From positions 72,884,643 through 72,948,642 of the forward strand of contig OX377202.1 of the NCBI GenBank assembly GCA_947396885.1: a stretch of DNA of 64,000 nucleotides. The letters are read 5' to 3'. This DNA comes from Heligmosomoides polygyrus polygyrus. Its lineage: Eukaryota > Nematoda > Chromadorea > Rhabditida > Heligmosomidae. The notes beneath the pieces are model-generated. The model saw nothing but the letters and a program-made list of their open reading frames with translations. It ran no database searches and was not told the DNA's origin. Positions 9,980-21,479 of this stretch are shown here, piece by piece. A program made the translations under genes and the position numbers. Numbering within the stretch: position 1 is the first letter of the stretch; the number at the start of each line of letters is the position of its first letter.

Positions 9980-11696
9980 ATACCAAGACGCCTTCTACGT
10001 GCCTGGCGATTCAGTAGACGAGCTGGACACGTCGCCAAACGTCCCTGGCAGCTCGGTAGACGTGCCGAACACTTCGGCAACCGTGCCAGGCGATGCAATA
10101 GACGTGCCGAACACGTCGGCGACCATGCATGGCGAGCCGTAGATGTACCGAACACGTCGCCAACTTTAGCCCTGCGGTAATCGAGGTCGCTGAACACGAT
10201 TATGAAGTTTGTTTTTGAAGTTTAGATCACCATCGATCGATATCGATCAAAGTATCGATTATTTATGGATGTCGTCCGAGCGGTCCGAAACTGCAGCCCT
10301 AGGGGTAATCGAGGTCGCTGAACACGATTATGAAGTTCGGTTTTGAAGTGTCGATTGCCATCAACCGATATTGAACAAATTACAGAAGACGTGCCGTACA
10401 TGTCGCCCACGTGCCTGGGGATTCAGAAGGCGTGCCGAAGACGTTGTGCGACGTACCTGGGGGTTCAGAAGACGTGCCGAACATGTCGTCCGCTAAGGAA
10501 GATCATTAAGAGGGGTTAATGGGGACGAGTTCTACTAAGGGGAGTAATGAGTGACCACCAAATTGCCTTATGTATAAAAGAGGAAGGGTTTCTGGTCTGA
10601 AGTTAGCCCCTTGGACTTTGTGTACTTCTTTCTGTAAGTTTGAAGGATATGTTGACGTCTCACTGCCAGACGGGTGGTGGCACCCATATGACGATGTCTC
10701 CAAAGACGTCTCTATTGTTTTTGGCTATATGCCAAGACCAAGGAACTCACATACGACGAGGTTTCGCAAGACGCGTCTGTGGGTCATACCTCATTGTTCC
10801 TTCCCAGCTCTGCTGTGTGGCGCATTTGCGTTATTTTGCCTCATCATACTATCATATCATACTATATAATAATCCGCTAAGCGATGAGTCACACTATCGA
10901 TCGGCGATGAGTCATAAAATAGGGGAAATTACGGGCCACAAATTAAGGCAAGAAATTAGATGAGGAAAAATCCCAGACGGCTTCTACGAGCCCGGCGACT
11001 CGGTAGACGTGCCGAACACGTCGGAACCGTGCATGGCGAGCCGTAGCCGTACCGAACACGTCGGCGACCGTGCATGGTGAGCCGTAGACGTGCTGAAGAA
11101 GTTGGCAACCGTGCCTGGCATTTAGATGATCATCGACGGAAGGCCTTCACAGCAGGGGACACAATCGATATCGTCGATTTTTTGCGGATGTCGTTCAAGC
11201 GGCACGAAACTTCAGCGCTGGGGCTAATCGAGGTCCTGTCGAGTGACCGGTGGTTTTCTCCCAGATTTAACCGATCAGTGTGGAGAGGGGGAGGGGGTGG
11301 GAGACACGCCGGTGGTTTTCTCCCAGTTTTAACTGATCGGGGTGGGGAGGGGTGGGAGACGCGCCGGTGGTTTTCTTCCAGATTTAACCGATCGGGGTGG
11401 GGAGGGGGTGGGAGACATGCGGGTATTGTGGCCGAAGGAGTGCTCCACATCAGTTGGAAAGTTTCAACGTGGAAGCCAGTATCGATCGATATTATCGATC
11501 GCCTGTCTGTGGTTTTCTCCCAGATTTAAACGATCGGGGTGGGGGTGGGGGTGGGAGACACGCGGGTTCTATGGCCGAAAGAGTGTTCCACAACAGTCTG
11601 AGGACGAAAGCACTGACTAACGCAAACAAATTGCGTTTCTGAACTGTCTGAAGATAGTGCCCACGTTGAAGAGATGTTGAGGATGGAGGGAGGGAG
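9980..11696. repeat. Complex satellite block, copy A
   Basis: Interleaved tandem units. One is a 42-bp-type unit GTAGACGTGCCGAACACGTC plus GGCGACCGTGCATGGCGAGC (about 9990-10170 and 10980-11110). Another is an about 110-bp unit containing ATCGATCGATATCGATCAAA and GGTCGCTGAACACGATTATG (about 10200-10400). A third is an about 60-bp unit GGTGGTTTTCTCCCAGATTT plus GATCGGGGTGGGGAGGGGG (about 11240-11560). Open frames here simply translate the repeats. The block runs into the N gap and resumes after it. Confidence 0.75.
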
Positions 11697-11896
11697 NNNN
11701 NNNNNNNNNNNNNNNNNNNNNNNNNNNNNNNNNNNNNNNNNNNNNNNNNNNNNNNNNNNNNNNNNNNNNNNNNNNNNNNNNNNNNNNNNNNNNNNNNNNN
11801 NNNNNNNNNNNNNNNNNNNNNNNNNNNNNNNNNNNNNNNNNNNNNNNNNNNNNNNNNNNNNNNNNNNNNNNNNNNNNNNNNNNNNNNNNNNNNNNN
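11697..11896. other. Assembly gap (200 N)
   Basis: Exactly 200 N within the satellite block, probably a default-size scaffold gap. True length and content are unknown. Confidence 0.99.
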
Positions 11897-12460
11897 GGGG
11901 GTCGCTCAACACGAGTCTGGAGTTCGTTTTTGAAGTATCGATCGCCATCAATCGATATTGATCAAACTACGGTGCGGGAAAATAGTGAAACATACCCAGA
12001 CGTCTTCTCCCTGCCTGGCAACTTCAGCCCTGGGGCAATCGAGGTCGCTAAACACGAATCTGAAGTTCGTTTTGAATTATTGATCGCCGTCAATCGATGT
12101 TGATCAAACTGACGATTTTTTGTGGATGCCGCATAGGCGGTTCAAAACTTTAGCCCTGAAGGTATATGAGGTCGCTCAAAACAAATCTGAAATTCGTTTT
12201 TGAAGTATTTAAAGTTACCGGGCGCGAAAATAGCGGAAAATACCCAGACGTCTTCTACGTGCCAGGGATTTAGAAGAAGTGAATACGTCGCATGAAGTGC
12301 CCGGGACTCAAAGGACGTGTCAAAGACTTCGCTCAACGTGTTTGGGGATTCAGGTAGACGTGCTGAAGACGTCGTCCGCTAAGGGGGATCATTGAGAGGG
12401 GACCAGTAATGGGGACCATTTTACTAATGGAGGACCAGTAGTGAGGAACCAATAGATCGC
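11897..12460. repeat. Satellite block continued, after the gap
   Basis: Resumes with the about 110-bp unit (GAGGTCGCTCAACACGA, GATCGCCATCAATCGATATT) in three diverged copies to about 12220. A single copy of the segment GCTGAAGACGTCGTCCGCTAAG follows, also seen at 10480 and 22160. It may be the end of copy A or part of an independent satellite. Confidence 0.6.
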
Positions 12461-12534
12461 CCTATCATACTATATACTGTACGTACTGCGAGCACTCCTA
12501 AGTAGAGAAGAAAGCAGTATAAGTAGAGCAGCTA

Positions 12535-12625
12535 GCTTGATGTGATTGTTCTTAGCTTAGTGATACTGCAACATCGCGCGAAGCGCGTAAGTTCGAGGCA
12601 CGCCGAGGGGCGTGACGGAACACTT
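12535..12625. mobile_element. Solo arm of foldback MITE (GTCGCGCGAAGCGCG family)
   Basis: TTAGTGATACTGCAACATCG followed by CGCGAAGCGCGTAAG and CACGCCGAGGGGCGTGACGG. It matches the terminal arms of the element at 23439-23772. Only one arm is present. It lies just beyond the end of TAF8. Confidence 0.55.
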
Positions 12626-12785
12626 GTGGTACGTAAGTCCGCAGCGAAGTAAATTTCAACTCCTTTGGAAATCACCTCCAGGAAATTTATTTGGAAACAT
12701 CGAAAAAATACCAACTTCTCCAAGCATTCTTATACACCTATCGACGGAATAATCCGACAAAGCACCCATATGACAAAAATACGCA

Positions 12786-15700
12786 TCAACATACCTCGTC
12801 TTCGTAGTCATCGTCACCTTTTTCCTTCATCTCATCAGATCTCAGACAGGACATATATGGACGGAGTTCAGGCATGGGGTTTATTACTGAAACGGAGCAG
12901 ATTGAAAATAGCTGAATCACACATTTCGACTCCAAACTTGCAGGTATGACACCAATAAAGGTAGGGCGAGGCGAAAAAGCATTTGGAGATGGGGGGGGGG
13001 GGGGGGGGGTGGAGTGTGATGGGTATGCAGCCTACACTTCTGCCAGAACTCCAGTACTTTAACAATTAACGGGGAGACGGAAATCCTGCCTGACCATGGC
13101 GCTAACCAAAGCTACTCATACTCTTGGTGAAAAAAGTTGGTGCTTAACCTACTGCGAGCGCAGGTGTGTCACACTATAATAAGAAAATGCAGTAGCGACT
13201 AAAGCAAAAGAGACGTACCAGTGCAGGTAGGCGGAATCCGTTGCAGCATCAAATTCATCTCAGTCTCCGCAACCTCCTCGAGATCTTCGTCCGAAATAGT
13301 GCTGACTGAGTCCTGAAACGAATCGCTTAAACGCGTTCTCGAGAGCGGAAGTGACGTCAGAGCGGAAAGACCTCACGTCACTTGCATAGTCCTCTGCCCT
13401 ACATCTGTCTTCGATCACTCCTGCTTTAATTGCTTCTCTTCTTTGTTTGCTGAACTCTTTTTCCCGTTCAACGTCGCGCAGCTAAAAATATGGTGTAAAT
13501 GGCTTTGCGAAAAACATGTTCGAGGGCGGTGGGCTTGAAGCCTTCGCTCTCTCTTTGACGAAATTCTCAAATGCAGTCTATGCACTCGTCATCACTATCT
13601 TCAAAGAAGCCACTCATATAAACGGATTTCCTTCAAACAGTGCTTCAAAACAAGCACCTTATAAGCTATTACTATTATATTGTGCTTATTATAGCCAATA
13701 AATAATAGGTAAACAAAAACAAAAAAGATATGTATGATCTGCCATGAAAAGAAATCTTCAAAAAATATCAAGCTCAAGTACTGGCATTTGCGTTGCCGAG
13801 TTGACAACATGGAGTCACACAATAATGAACTACTCACGTATTGCTTCGCCTCATTGCGAATCTTTGTCTCAAACTGCGGAAACAAGGTGGTGTGGCTATG
13901 CATGCACATCATATAGTTGATGAGAGAGCGTTCCATTTCCCGCCTGCGTTGAGCGGCAGTCTTTCGTACCGCTTCGTACGACAAGTCTGGCTCACCCGAT
14001 ATCTAAGAAACGAAAACAAGTGGAACTGCTGCAGCAACATAAAAGCTGCGCCTTACCTCGGTGTGAATATAGGTGTGTGGCTCCGGAAAGGGAGGAAAGA
14101 ATTCGTGCACGTACGGCGGATGAGGTCGCGACTGTCCAACGAGCATAGGTGGGAGCAGCGGCGGCTCCTGACGTTCTCGAGCTGAAAAAACTGATCGTTC
14201 AAATAAATCTCTAGCTCTCCCTTTCTCTTCATCGCAGTAGCATTAAGATTCCGCATCTCGAAACATCTGCAACGATCTTTCAGGAGCGATGCTTCTGCCC
14301 ATGCCTCTTTCACGTTTAAGGGTTGCCTCTTCCCTCAGTGCAGCCAGCGCTTATCTTAGGGTGACGAAATGCATGCAATCCTCCTTTTCTCTGGGGCAGC
14401 TTAAGCGGTCAGTTCAAAAATCGTTGCCGAGTTATACTGGTGTGTCTTTTTATATTTCTTTGACTCTGGGTTGCTCGTTAAGTAAGCTGTGTTGTGCTAT
14501 CTTAGATTGCAGATCTGACAGCATTTCATTTGATTTGCTGCTATGTTTGTTCGGTTTTTCCCTGAGTATGTTTTTGATGTCGCGCTTCGGTTGCACTGTT
14601 CTATTGGTGCGTCTGTGTATCTAACGGTCGCGCTTATCGCGTTAGTATTGAATAAATAAATAAAATTCAGCCGCAGCTATATGCAAACGGAGAGTTGAAC
14701 ATTCAAAGCCATCCTAAGATAGATCAATTTGAGCGTGGAAACAACGAACGTGAGAGAAACGCCAAACTACACTTAAAAAACAGATAACAAGCATGCAAAT
14801 GTGGAGACCTAATCTTGGCCAGAGAAATGCTTCATGGTTCGCTACAGTCATAGTAGTTTGGCAGGTGTTTTTCCCACAACCCTTGCCAGAATTCAATTAT
14901 GGGACTAATGGCTGCTTCTGGTGTGATAAAGAGCTCAGCAAATTTCAAAGGTGGGACTCAGCAGAAGAAAGCAATTTCGCCGACTACGGATGTTCCCCGA
15001 ATAGGATTGCACCCACATTTCTCGGTGCTGGTCTGATGACTACACGATAGTTCACAATGTAACTTATGCAGAGTGGTCACAAGAACAGTTCTCATTACAA
15101 ACCATTTGACCAATCCAAATAAGTCTTGGCCCAAGAAGATGCTGGTAAGCGCGTTGGACTAACTAGGGTAACCACTGCCGTTCGAAGACAGCGGATAAGT
15201 AATGACTTAACGACGTACGTGGAGCAATAGCTATTGTGCCGGTGACCCGTAAGTGGCGCAGGTATCCAGGAAGCTGGTCAAGTTTGTGTCCAATGTCGGC
15301 CAGTGCTAACCACACATCAGTTGCTATAGGCATAGTTCGACCAGCAACCTCGCAGTGTAATTTTGCCGCCAAACTGATGGAGAACACATCTGAAATGTTG
15401 TCAAATAATCGAAGCAAGGAGGAGTGCTAGTATGACTGAAACTGAGAGCATTGTACGAGACCAAAACCGTAATACATAACAAGATATAGCTACACAAAGC
15501 TTCTAAAAGACAAACACACCTTCCTATAGAACTGAAATGACTCGCGACCCGAGACCTACGTCAATTTAAAGCTATAAGCTGCAAAGGCCGAATGTAGGGT
15601 GTCGGTCAATGAATTTCTGGATGTGACCTCTAAGCATAAGTGGAAAGATTTTATGCAAAATGAAGATTGCGCTTTGCTCTACATGGTGGCTTTTAGGACG

Positions 15701-16933
15701 AGAACCGATAGATAACACAACGCTTTACCTTCCCAGATATAGATGCTGTGAACGACACGGAGGGATAAGAATTCTGTCTGGCATTAGAGTGAGTCGAACC
15801 CAAAACTATTTTTTTAGAACCACTCTACCATCATTTCCAAGAGATATGAGGAGACAACTTCCGTACATCTTGACAGAGGCGTTGCTCCATAACAGGTGGC
15901 AATCCTAGGCGCAAATAGGGTCCGGGGTTGTCACCTAATAGAAAGTGTCACCAACACGAAAAAAACGAGACAAGGCACACTGATAGTAAAGAAAACAAAA
16001 CAAAAAACAATGCTGTAGCTCTGTTCTGTGCTCTCCTCCGCGTCAGAAGAGGAGAGCACAGAACAAAGCTACAGCATTGTTTTTTGCAGCGGGAGCACAG
16101 AACAGAGATTTAGGCGGGGGAAGGGACTCCAGGGTGTGGCTCAAGTGACGCACCCGTGCTAAAATTGCCTACATCCTGGAGTTTCCTCCCTTGTCCAATT
16201 AGGAAGCAAATAAGACGCGGATCTATAATCGAAACGAAGAGATAAAGCTGCATTTACATTTGTAGGTACTCGCCACTCCAGCCCGCCGCGCCATGCTACG
16301 GTGACCCCCTTCCCCCCCCCCCCCCCCGTACCCTATTTGCGTGCAATCTTAGTGTGGAGTTAAGGAGGGCGCCAACTGGGACGAATATTTATCTCCCGTT
16401 TTCATTCCATGATGCAATCACTGGACCCTCGAGTAAATTCAGGGTGCGGGTTACGGTATAACGGTAAGGTTATGTTGAGCGCGGTGAAAAAAAAACGTAC
16501 AGTTTTTCAATCGCTGTGCTAAAATCTCCAAAATGTTTGCATCGATGGCGTCAAAGCCGACGGACGAGGAAATGGCAGCAACGGACTGACGAATAACTTG
16601 CTCATAAGGATCATCTTCTGGCCACACTTCTGGTGGAATTTCGCCATCCGCTCTGCAATTTCACACTTAGTCCGTATATCAGAGTTGTCATGCAACAATT
16701 TTAAAATAACAAGCTGCACGTAGCACTACTTAAGGACTACACCTTCTTAAGATTAAATGAAGCTCATAGTAGGAGAAATTTTTTAAGAATGGTATAGGGT
16801 TCACTAACCTGGCCTCGATCCCCAGCGGTACCGGACGCACTGGTGCTGTAGGGGAGGAGCTTACAGCCTCATCCTCGAGTAGATTTGCGTACGCATCGAT
16901 CTCCTCATTGAACTCGGACTCGGGAGTGTCCAT
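12786..16933 (-). CDS. taf-8: TAF8, TFIID histone-fold subunit, complete eight-exon gene
   Basis: Coding exons, all on minus: 16809-16933, 16501-16652, 15219-15389, 14057-14181, 13838-14002, 13377-13481, 13219-13312, 12795-12886. All have GT..AG introns and consistent phase; the total is 1029 bp (343 codons). Reading on past the last exon gives a stop at 12786 after two more codons; a further downstream exon cannot be excluded. The N-terminal histone fold is spliced from exons 2 and 3: DPYEQVIRQSVAAISSSVGF, ILEILAQRLKN, then LAAKLHCEVAGRTMPIATDV. The TAF8-specific middle (GQSRPHPPYVHEFFPPFPEP, HTYI) and the conserved block ending RRREMERSLINYM follow. Length is close to animal TAF8 (about 310 residues). 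In TFIID, TAF8 pairs with TAF10 through the histone fold. Exon 1 lies in duplication copy B. No lesions are seen. Confidence 0.9.
14280..14665 (+). mobile_element. Possible retroposed insertion in TAF8 intron 3
   Basis: Intron 3 (14182-15218) is about 1 kb, much larger than most TAF8 introns. A GC-balanced segment inside it ends on the plus strand with TTGAATAAATAAATAAAA at 14648-14665, resembling the tail of the insertion at 6657-6888. No domain is recognised and borders are approximate. Confidence 0.35.
16002..16086. repeat. Hairpin, two arms of about 37 bp
   Basis: CAATGCTGTAGCT.TGTTCTG then TGCTCTCCTC is followed, after a 9-base loop, by its reverse complement with one mismatch and matching A- and T-rich outer ends. 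It lies in TAF8 intron 2. Directly downstream (16086-16141) is a dispersed motif, GGGAAGGGACTCCAGGGTGT. Part of the arm sequence (GGAGAGCACAGAA) recurs next to that motif at 38681-38697, so it belongs to a dispersed repeat family. Confidence 0.65.
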
Positions 16934-16946
16934 TCTTAACGACAGT

Positions 16947-16954
16947 CTAAATTT
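16947..16954 (-). promoter_or_regulatory. Candidate spliced-leader acceptor of TAF8 (copy B)
   Basis: AAATTTAG lies 13 bases upstream of the TAF8 start codon on the minus strand. Copy A has AAATTCAG at the same place. The position suits nematode trans-splicing; use is inferred. Confidence 0.4.
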
Positions 16955-19639
16955 GTAGAACGTAAGCAGCGGAACAGCACGCCGCTTTTGAAGAGTAGAA
17001 TGAGCAGATACAAACTAAAGACGAAATTTGTGAGAATGGAGTCGGAATGGCACAAGGTACAGAGGAGCTGATGAATACAGATACCTGACCATCGAGGAAG
17101 GCCTCAATGATCTCGGTAAATTGGGAATCACTGGTGGTATCGGCAACTACAAAGGCTGGTTACATGGACCGCGGTAGGAGAAAAGCAGATCATAGCTTGG
17201 TATTTATGATTTAAGCATGCCCCTATCCACCTTGACACTAGAAGTCGGTACCAGAAAAAAGGTCCGACTGCTGCCGACAGGGACGGCTAGTGACGTCATA
17301 CGCGCGCAATTGGCCCGTGTTGCTGCTGGGCAAGCGTCTAAGAGTTCTGCGGCAACGCCGCTCGCCGCTATGGTTATGGATAGGGCAGGGACGCCGCCGG
17401 CGGCGAGCTCTGCGTCTCTGCTCTATGGTTAAGCATAGGGCGGCGGCGCTGCCGCAGAACTCTGTGGGGCCTTAAGGGCCTCTACAGAGTCTCGCGGCAG
17501 CACCGTGAGAACTCGTCCAAATCGCTCCCGCCGCAGTGGGACCCGCGCTGCCACTGTGGTGGAGGCCGCGGCGCGGACGAGTTGTCGCGGAGCCGCCGCA
17601 CGCAAGGATCCTCGAGGGCTGCCGCACTTCACGGCGGCTCTCACCCGCAGCGCCAGGAGCTGCGGGTGAGAGCCGCCGGAGGGCATGACCGGATGGAAAG
17701 CTTGGAGGGAGGGGGGTTTTCTTTTGTTTCCGACCGCTGGAAGCTTGGGTGGAGGGGGTTTTGTTTTGGAAGCTTCGAGGGACGGTGTTATAACAAACAA
17801 GGTTATACACTCTAAACACTCAATAGACAAAAAAGGTTATACACTCTAAAGCAATAAGAAAAACAGTTAAAGCTAAAGGTACTCAATAGAAAGCAGCATA
17901 ATAATACTAAACAGTCAAACCATCATGATAGTTGCGCACTCCACATTTGGTAGTACAAAATCCTACGACATTTAAGAGTGTATAACCTTTTTCGTTATTA
18001 CACCTTCCCGGTGATATAACAAACAAGGTTATACACTCTTTAAACAATAAGAAAAGTAGTTGAAACTAAGAGGTACTCAACAGAAAGCACCTAACTGCTG
18101 GAGCGGATGGCAACACAGACCAGGAGAAGTAACTGAACCCCTCACAAGAAAATAGAAGACCAACTCAAGAATCCCACCACGATTTAGCAACCGAATCGTT
18201 CAGTCTAAAGCATTAAAAAGCACTCCACGGAAGCTCGCTTTTCAGATGAGTCAAAAGAAACTCTTACGAAACGTTCAAACAAGTTGGAAAAAAATCCAAT
18301 GCCGCCGAAATCCATTCTGTATTTCTTCGTTCCTCCCGGCAAAAGTACGCAGTATTGCGTCGCGGGGCCGCACCACCCGCCGTTGTCATGGCGGGCCCGC
18401 GGCACCCGCAAGACTCTGCTGCTGGCCTAAAAGGCGGTCAACCAGCCGAGCGGAAAGGCTAGAGCGCAGAGAAACAGACACTCCGGCTGCGATCCGACGG
18501 CTGCCGGCCGAATGAGCTGACTCAGCGCGTGCGTGAGAGTATACTATCGTTGCCTGCGTCTCCACAACCACTAGCAGTCGCGGAGTCGTGCTGTGGAAGA
18601 AGACTGAATTTCAAGAAAGGGAAAGGGATGCAACTTCGGTAGCTTACAGAAGTTCGCAAAGATCACGAAACAGGCGTTTGGAAGCTGCTAATTTTGAGTG
18701 GCACGACAGACATCAATTAGTGGAGCGTCTAGCGAAACTGAATCTGTAAAAAGAAATTGTAGGAGACAAGGTTGGCTCCTGCTTGCATAATGCCAATGTT
18801 TTCCATGAAGCAAATGCCAGTGAAAGGCAGGAGTCATCAAATTTAAGTGGGCAATCGTCATGGCTTTTCTATTATTTGTCTTCCTTCGGCAGAACATTTG
18901 TGTATATGGCCAGATGTCAATCCTGAAGCCCGATCAGTAGCGTTCCTTACATGCGTTATAAGTGTTAAAATGCTCATATTAGCACTCTGACAAGAGTAAG
19001 GGTAAAACTTCTGTAAAAGGCCCCCGCTTTGAGTTTAAAAAAACCTATCCGAGTTCACGCTAGACTGCAGCAACTGATCTTGGAAGCGTTCTGAATCTAT
19101 GTTTTGAAAATAACGGGCTTGGAATCTCATTGTTCTACACAAGGCAAGCGATATAACCAATTTCAAGCCGCTCGGTACTTTGCGTGTAACCTTAACCAAC
19201 CAATCAAGCACACCACTGTAACGTTTTGGGTAGTTCATAGCGTGTCCCAACCTCGCGACGCAGGAGGCATCGAGTCTCACCTTTGAGCCGGAACAATGGT
19301 TGTGAGTACCATTCCCAATGCCCTTGGCGTTCTTTTAAAAAGGTCGAAAAGGCAAGCTAAGACTTTATCCCCTCCCATTAACGTTTCTGGTAAGGCAGAT
19401 CGCCCAACCGACACTCTTTGTACGCGAAATGACAGTACGTTGGAGTGATACAGCGAGACACGAGAGTAGGACCTCTAGTTGAAAGGGCGCCGACGGCACG
19501 ACGAAACCGCCAAAACATGAGTCATGGTTGACCCGTGCCCTGTAACCCAGAGGACGGTTGACATCGGGTCTACCGCAACCTTCATGCGCGCTTCTTTGTG
19601 TCTGGTGCAAGCAGGGAGGACGTCCGAAGATTACGCCTG

Positions 19640-19860
19640 AAGGAAGTGAACCTGGATGAGTCGAAACGGAGCATCACCCATCATTTGTCTCCAGAATTCG
19701 GCTCCCTAAATGGTTTTTAGTTAGGAAGTGAAACCAGATAAGTGGAAATGAAGCATCACATATCACTTGTCTCCAGAATTCGACATCCTAACCGGTCTTT
19801 GTTTGGAAGTGAACCTAGATAAGTTGGAACGAAACATCACACATCGCTTGTCTCCAGGAT
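19640..19860. repeat. Tandem array (copy B, three units)
   Basis: Three units equivalent to the four at 4665-4975. The missing unit corresponds to the one ending in CCTAGGTGGTTTTTAATT in copy A. Confidence 0.65.
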
Positions 19861-20559
19861 TGGTCTTTCTCAACAGAACCGCAGCCACCGCAAAAATTAG
19901 AGGCTCTTGTAATCCACGAGTGTTTTCTTCAGCGTGACCACGACTGGTGTAACACTTTATTGCGGCTTACGTTTCGGCGTTGCCACAAAAACGAAGCCGT
20001 AAGAAGTCTAAAGAAAGGCTAACCTTAGCTGTGGACAGAAGGGTCCACCGTCACCCCAGCTGGACGAAAGATGGGTGACATTCTTTTAGGAAAGGTTAAC
20101 TCTAAAGGACGCTAGAGGAATACAGTGTTCTTGCCGATGTAGATGAAAAAAGCCTTTCGCCAGCTGTACTAATGCATTAATCTAACTACGCTCCTCTTCG
20201 GTGGTTCTTCGGTGGTTTTTGGTCAAGTAAGATATATAGTATATTATTACCAGTATATATTATTACACATAATTATTAGTAAATGTGTTCTGATACTACA
20301 TCTAAAATTATTTAAGAGTGTATGAACATAACAAGAACTTGATTTTTTGTTTGAATTTTTTTGATAGTTTTTCGAGTTTTGTTGAGTTTTTTTGATTTTT
20401 TTGAATAAGTTTTTTGAGGTTATTTCTACGCACTTTTGTTATGTATCTATATAAGCTTTGGATACTACTATAGTTATTAATATATTGAAAAATATTAAAA
20501 TGAAATATTGTCATAACCTTTTATGTTATCATTTAAACCAAATGGGAGTGCTGTGTTTA

Positions 20560-20880
20560 GGAGTTTAATCATGTTCGTATAAATAATTATTAATAGCATT
20601 TTTATTAATGTGATAAATGTGTTCCTTAATTCTATACCTAACTGGTCTGGTTGTAACTCCAACATATTGGTAGTTACATTCTGTACAGGTTATATAATAT
20701 ACCACATCTTTATTGTTACAACTACATTTTTTTAAACAAGATAGTAACTACTGGGTGTGCTAATGTTTTGATTTGTTGCAGACCAAAAATCTAAGTATAC
20801 GGTCTAACCCATATACAGAGAGGGAATGCTTTTGCAGGACTGCTGCAGGGTAGCGACTAACCCATATTAAAAGAATTTGG
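20560..20880 (-). pseudogene. Penelope-like GIY-YIG relic (copy B)
   Basis: Duplicate of the relic at 5640-5960. The GIY-YIG core is preserved with one changed base in the TATGT.GGAGTT stretch. The lysine run upstream has an extra A relative to copy A, giving a different frameshift. It is inactive. Confidence 0.65.
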
Positions 20881-21479
20881 TAAAAGTGTGATCAAAGTAT
20901 AAAACACTTTTTTGGAGGAGCAGGAGCTATTCTCCCATTGCCCACTCCCACTTGTATAACTCCATCAAAAAGCCCCTATTTTTTGTGTACAAGAGGTATG
21001 GCCCTCTTATCAAAGAACGTATATGAATGTAATAAAGGAACATAAAGGAGCATATAAGGAGACCCACCTGGTAAACTTGAATACGAAACAATAAAGAAAT
21101 AGTGTGCAGCGTACAACTACATAATTATTCAATTATTTTAATACATTATGATATAAATGAAATAACAGAGGCCATACAAATGTGGACAGAAGATGTAATA
21201 ATAATGGTGTAGTAAAGTATTATAAAAACATAAACACGGTAAACTAAAATAAGAGTAATGAAATAAATATATTTACAAAGTGATATATCAGTACAAATAC
21301 TGTACAATGTATATTATACATGTAGATGTACATAATTATTTATTTGTTTGATTATTTATTTAAATCATACTCTATAATAATCCGCTAAGCGATGAGTCAC
21401 ACTATCGATCGACGCGATGAGTCATAAAATGGGGGGAATTACGGGGAAGTTACGGGGCACAAATTAAGGTAAGAAAATA

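Larger units (their letters stand above)
1..11696. repeat. Segmental tandem duplication, copy A (open at left edge, ends at gap)
   Basis: This stretch matches 16660-23310 in the same orientation, starting at the first base of the window (base 1 corresponds to 16660). Identity is high throughout, with scattered substitutions and indels. Copy A additionally holds a 665-bp MITE (2893-3557), a 734-bp foldback (3635-4368), an RTE element (6396-9758), about 200 extra bases at 1782-1979 and one extra unit of the array near 4665-4975. Right-hand homology runs into the N gap at 11697. It could be a true tandem duplication or two haplotypes joined end to end by the assembler. Confidence 0.92.

Noticed and set aside
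9943..11642. Open frames rich in Arg, Cys and Pro repeats
   Set aside because: They are translations of the satellite units and are not conserved in frame between copies.
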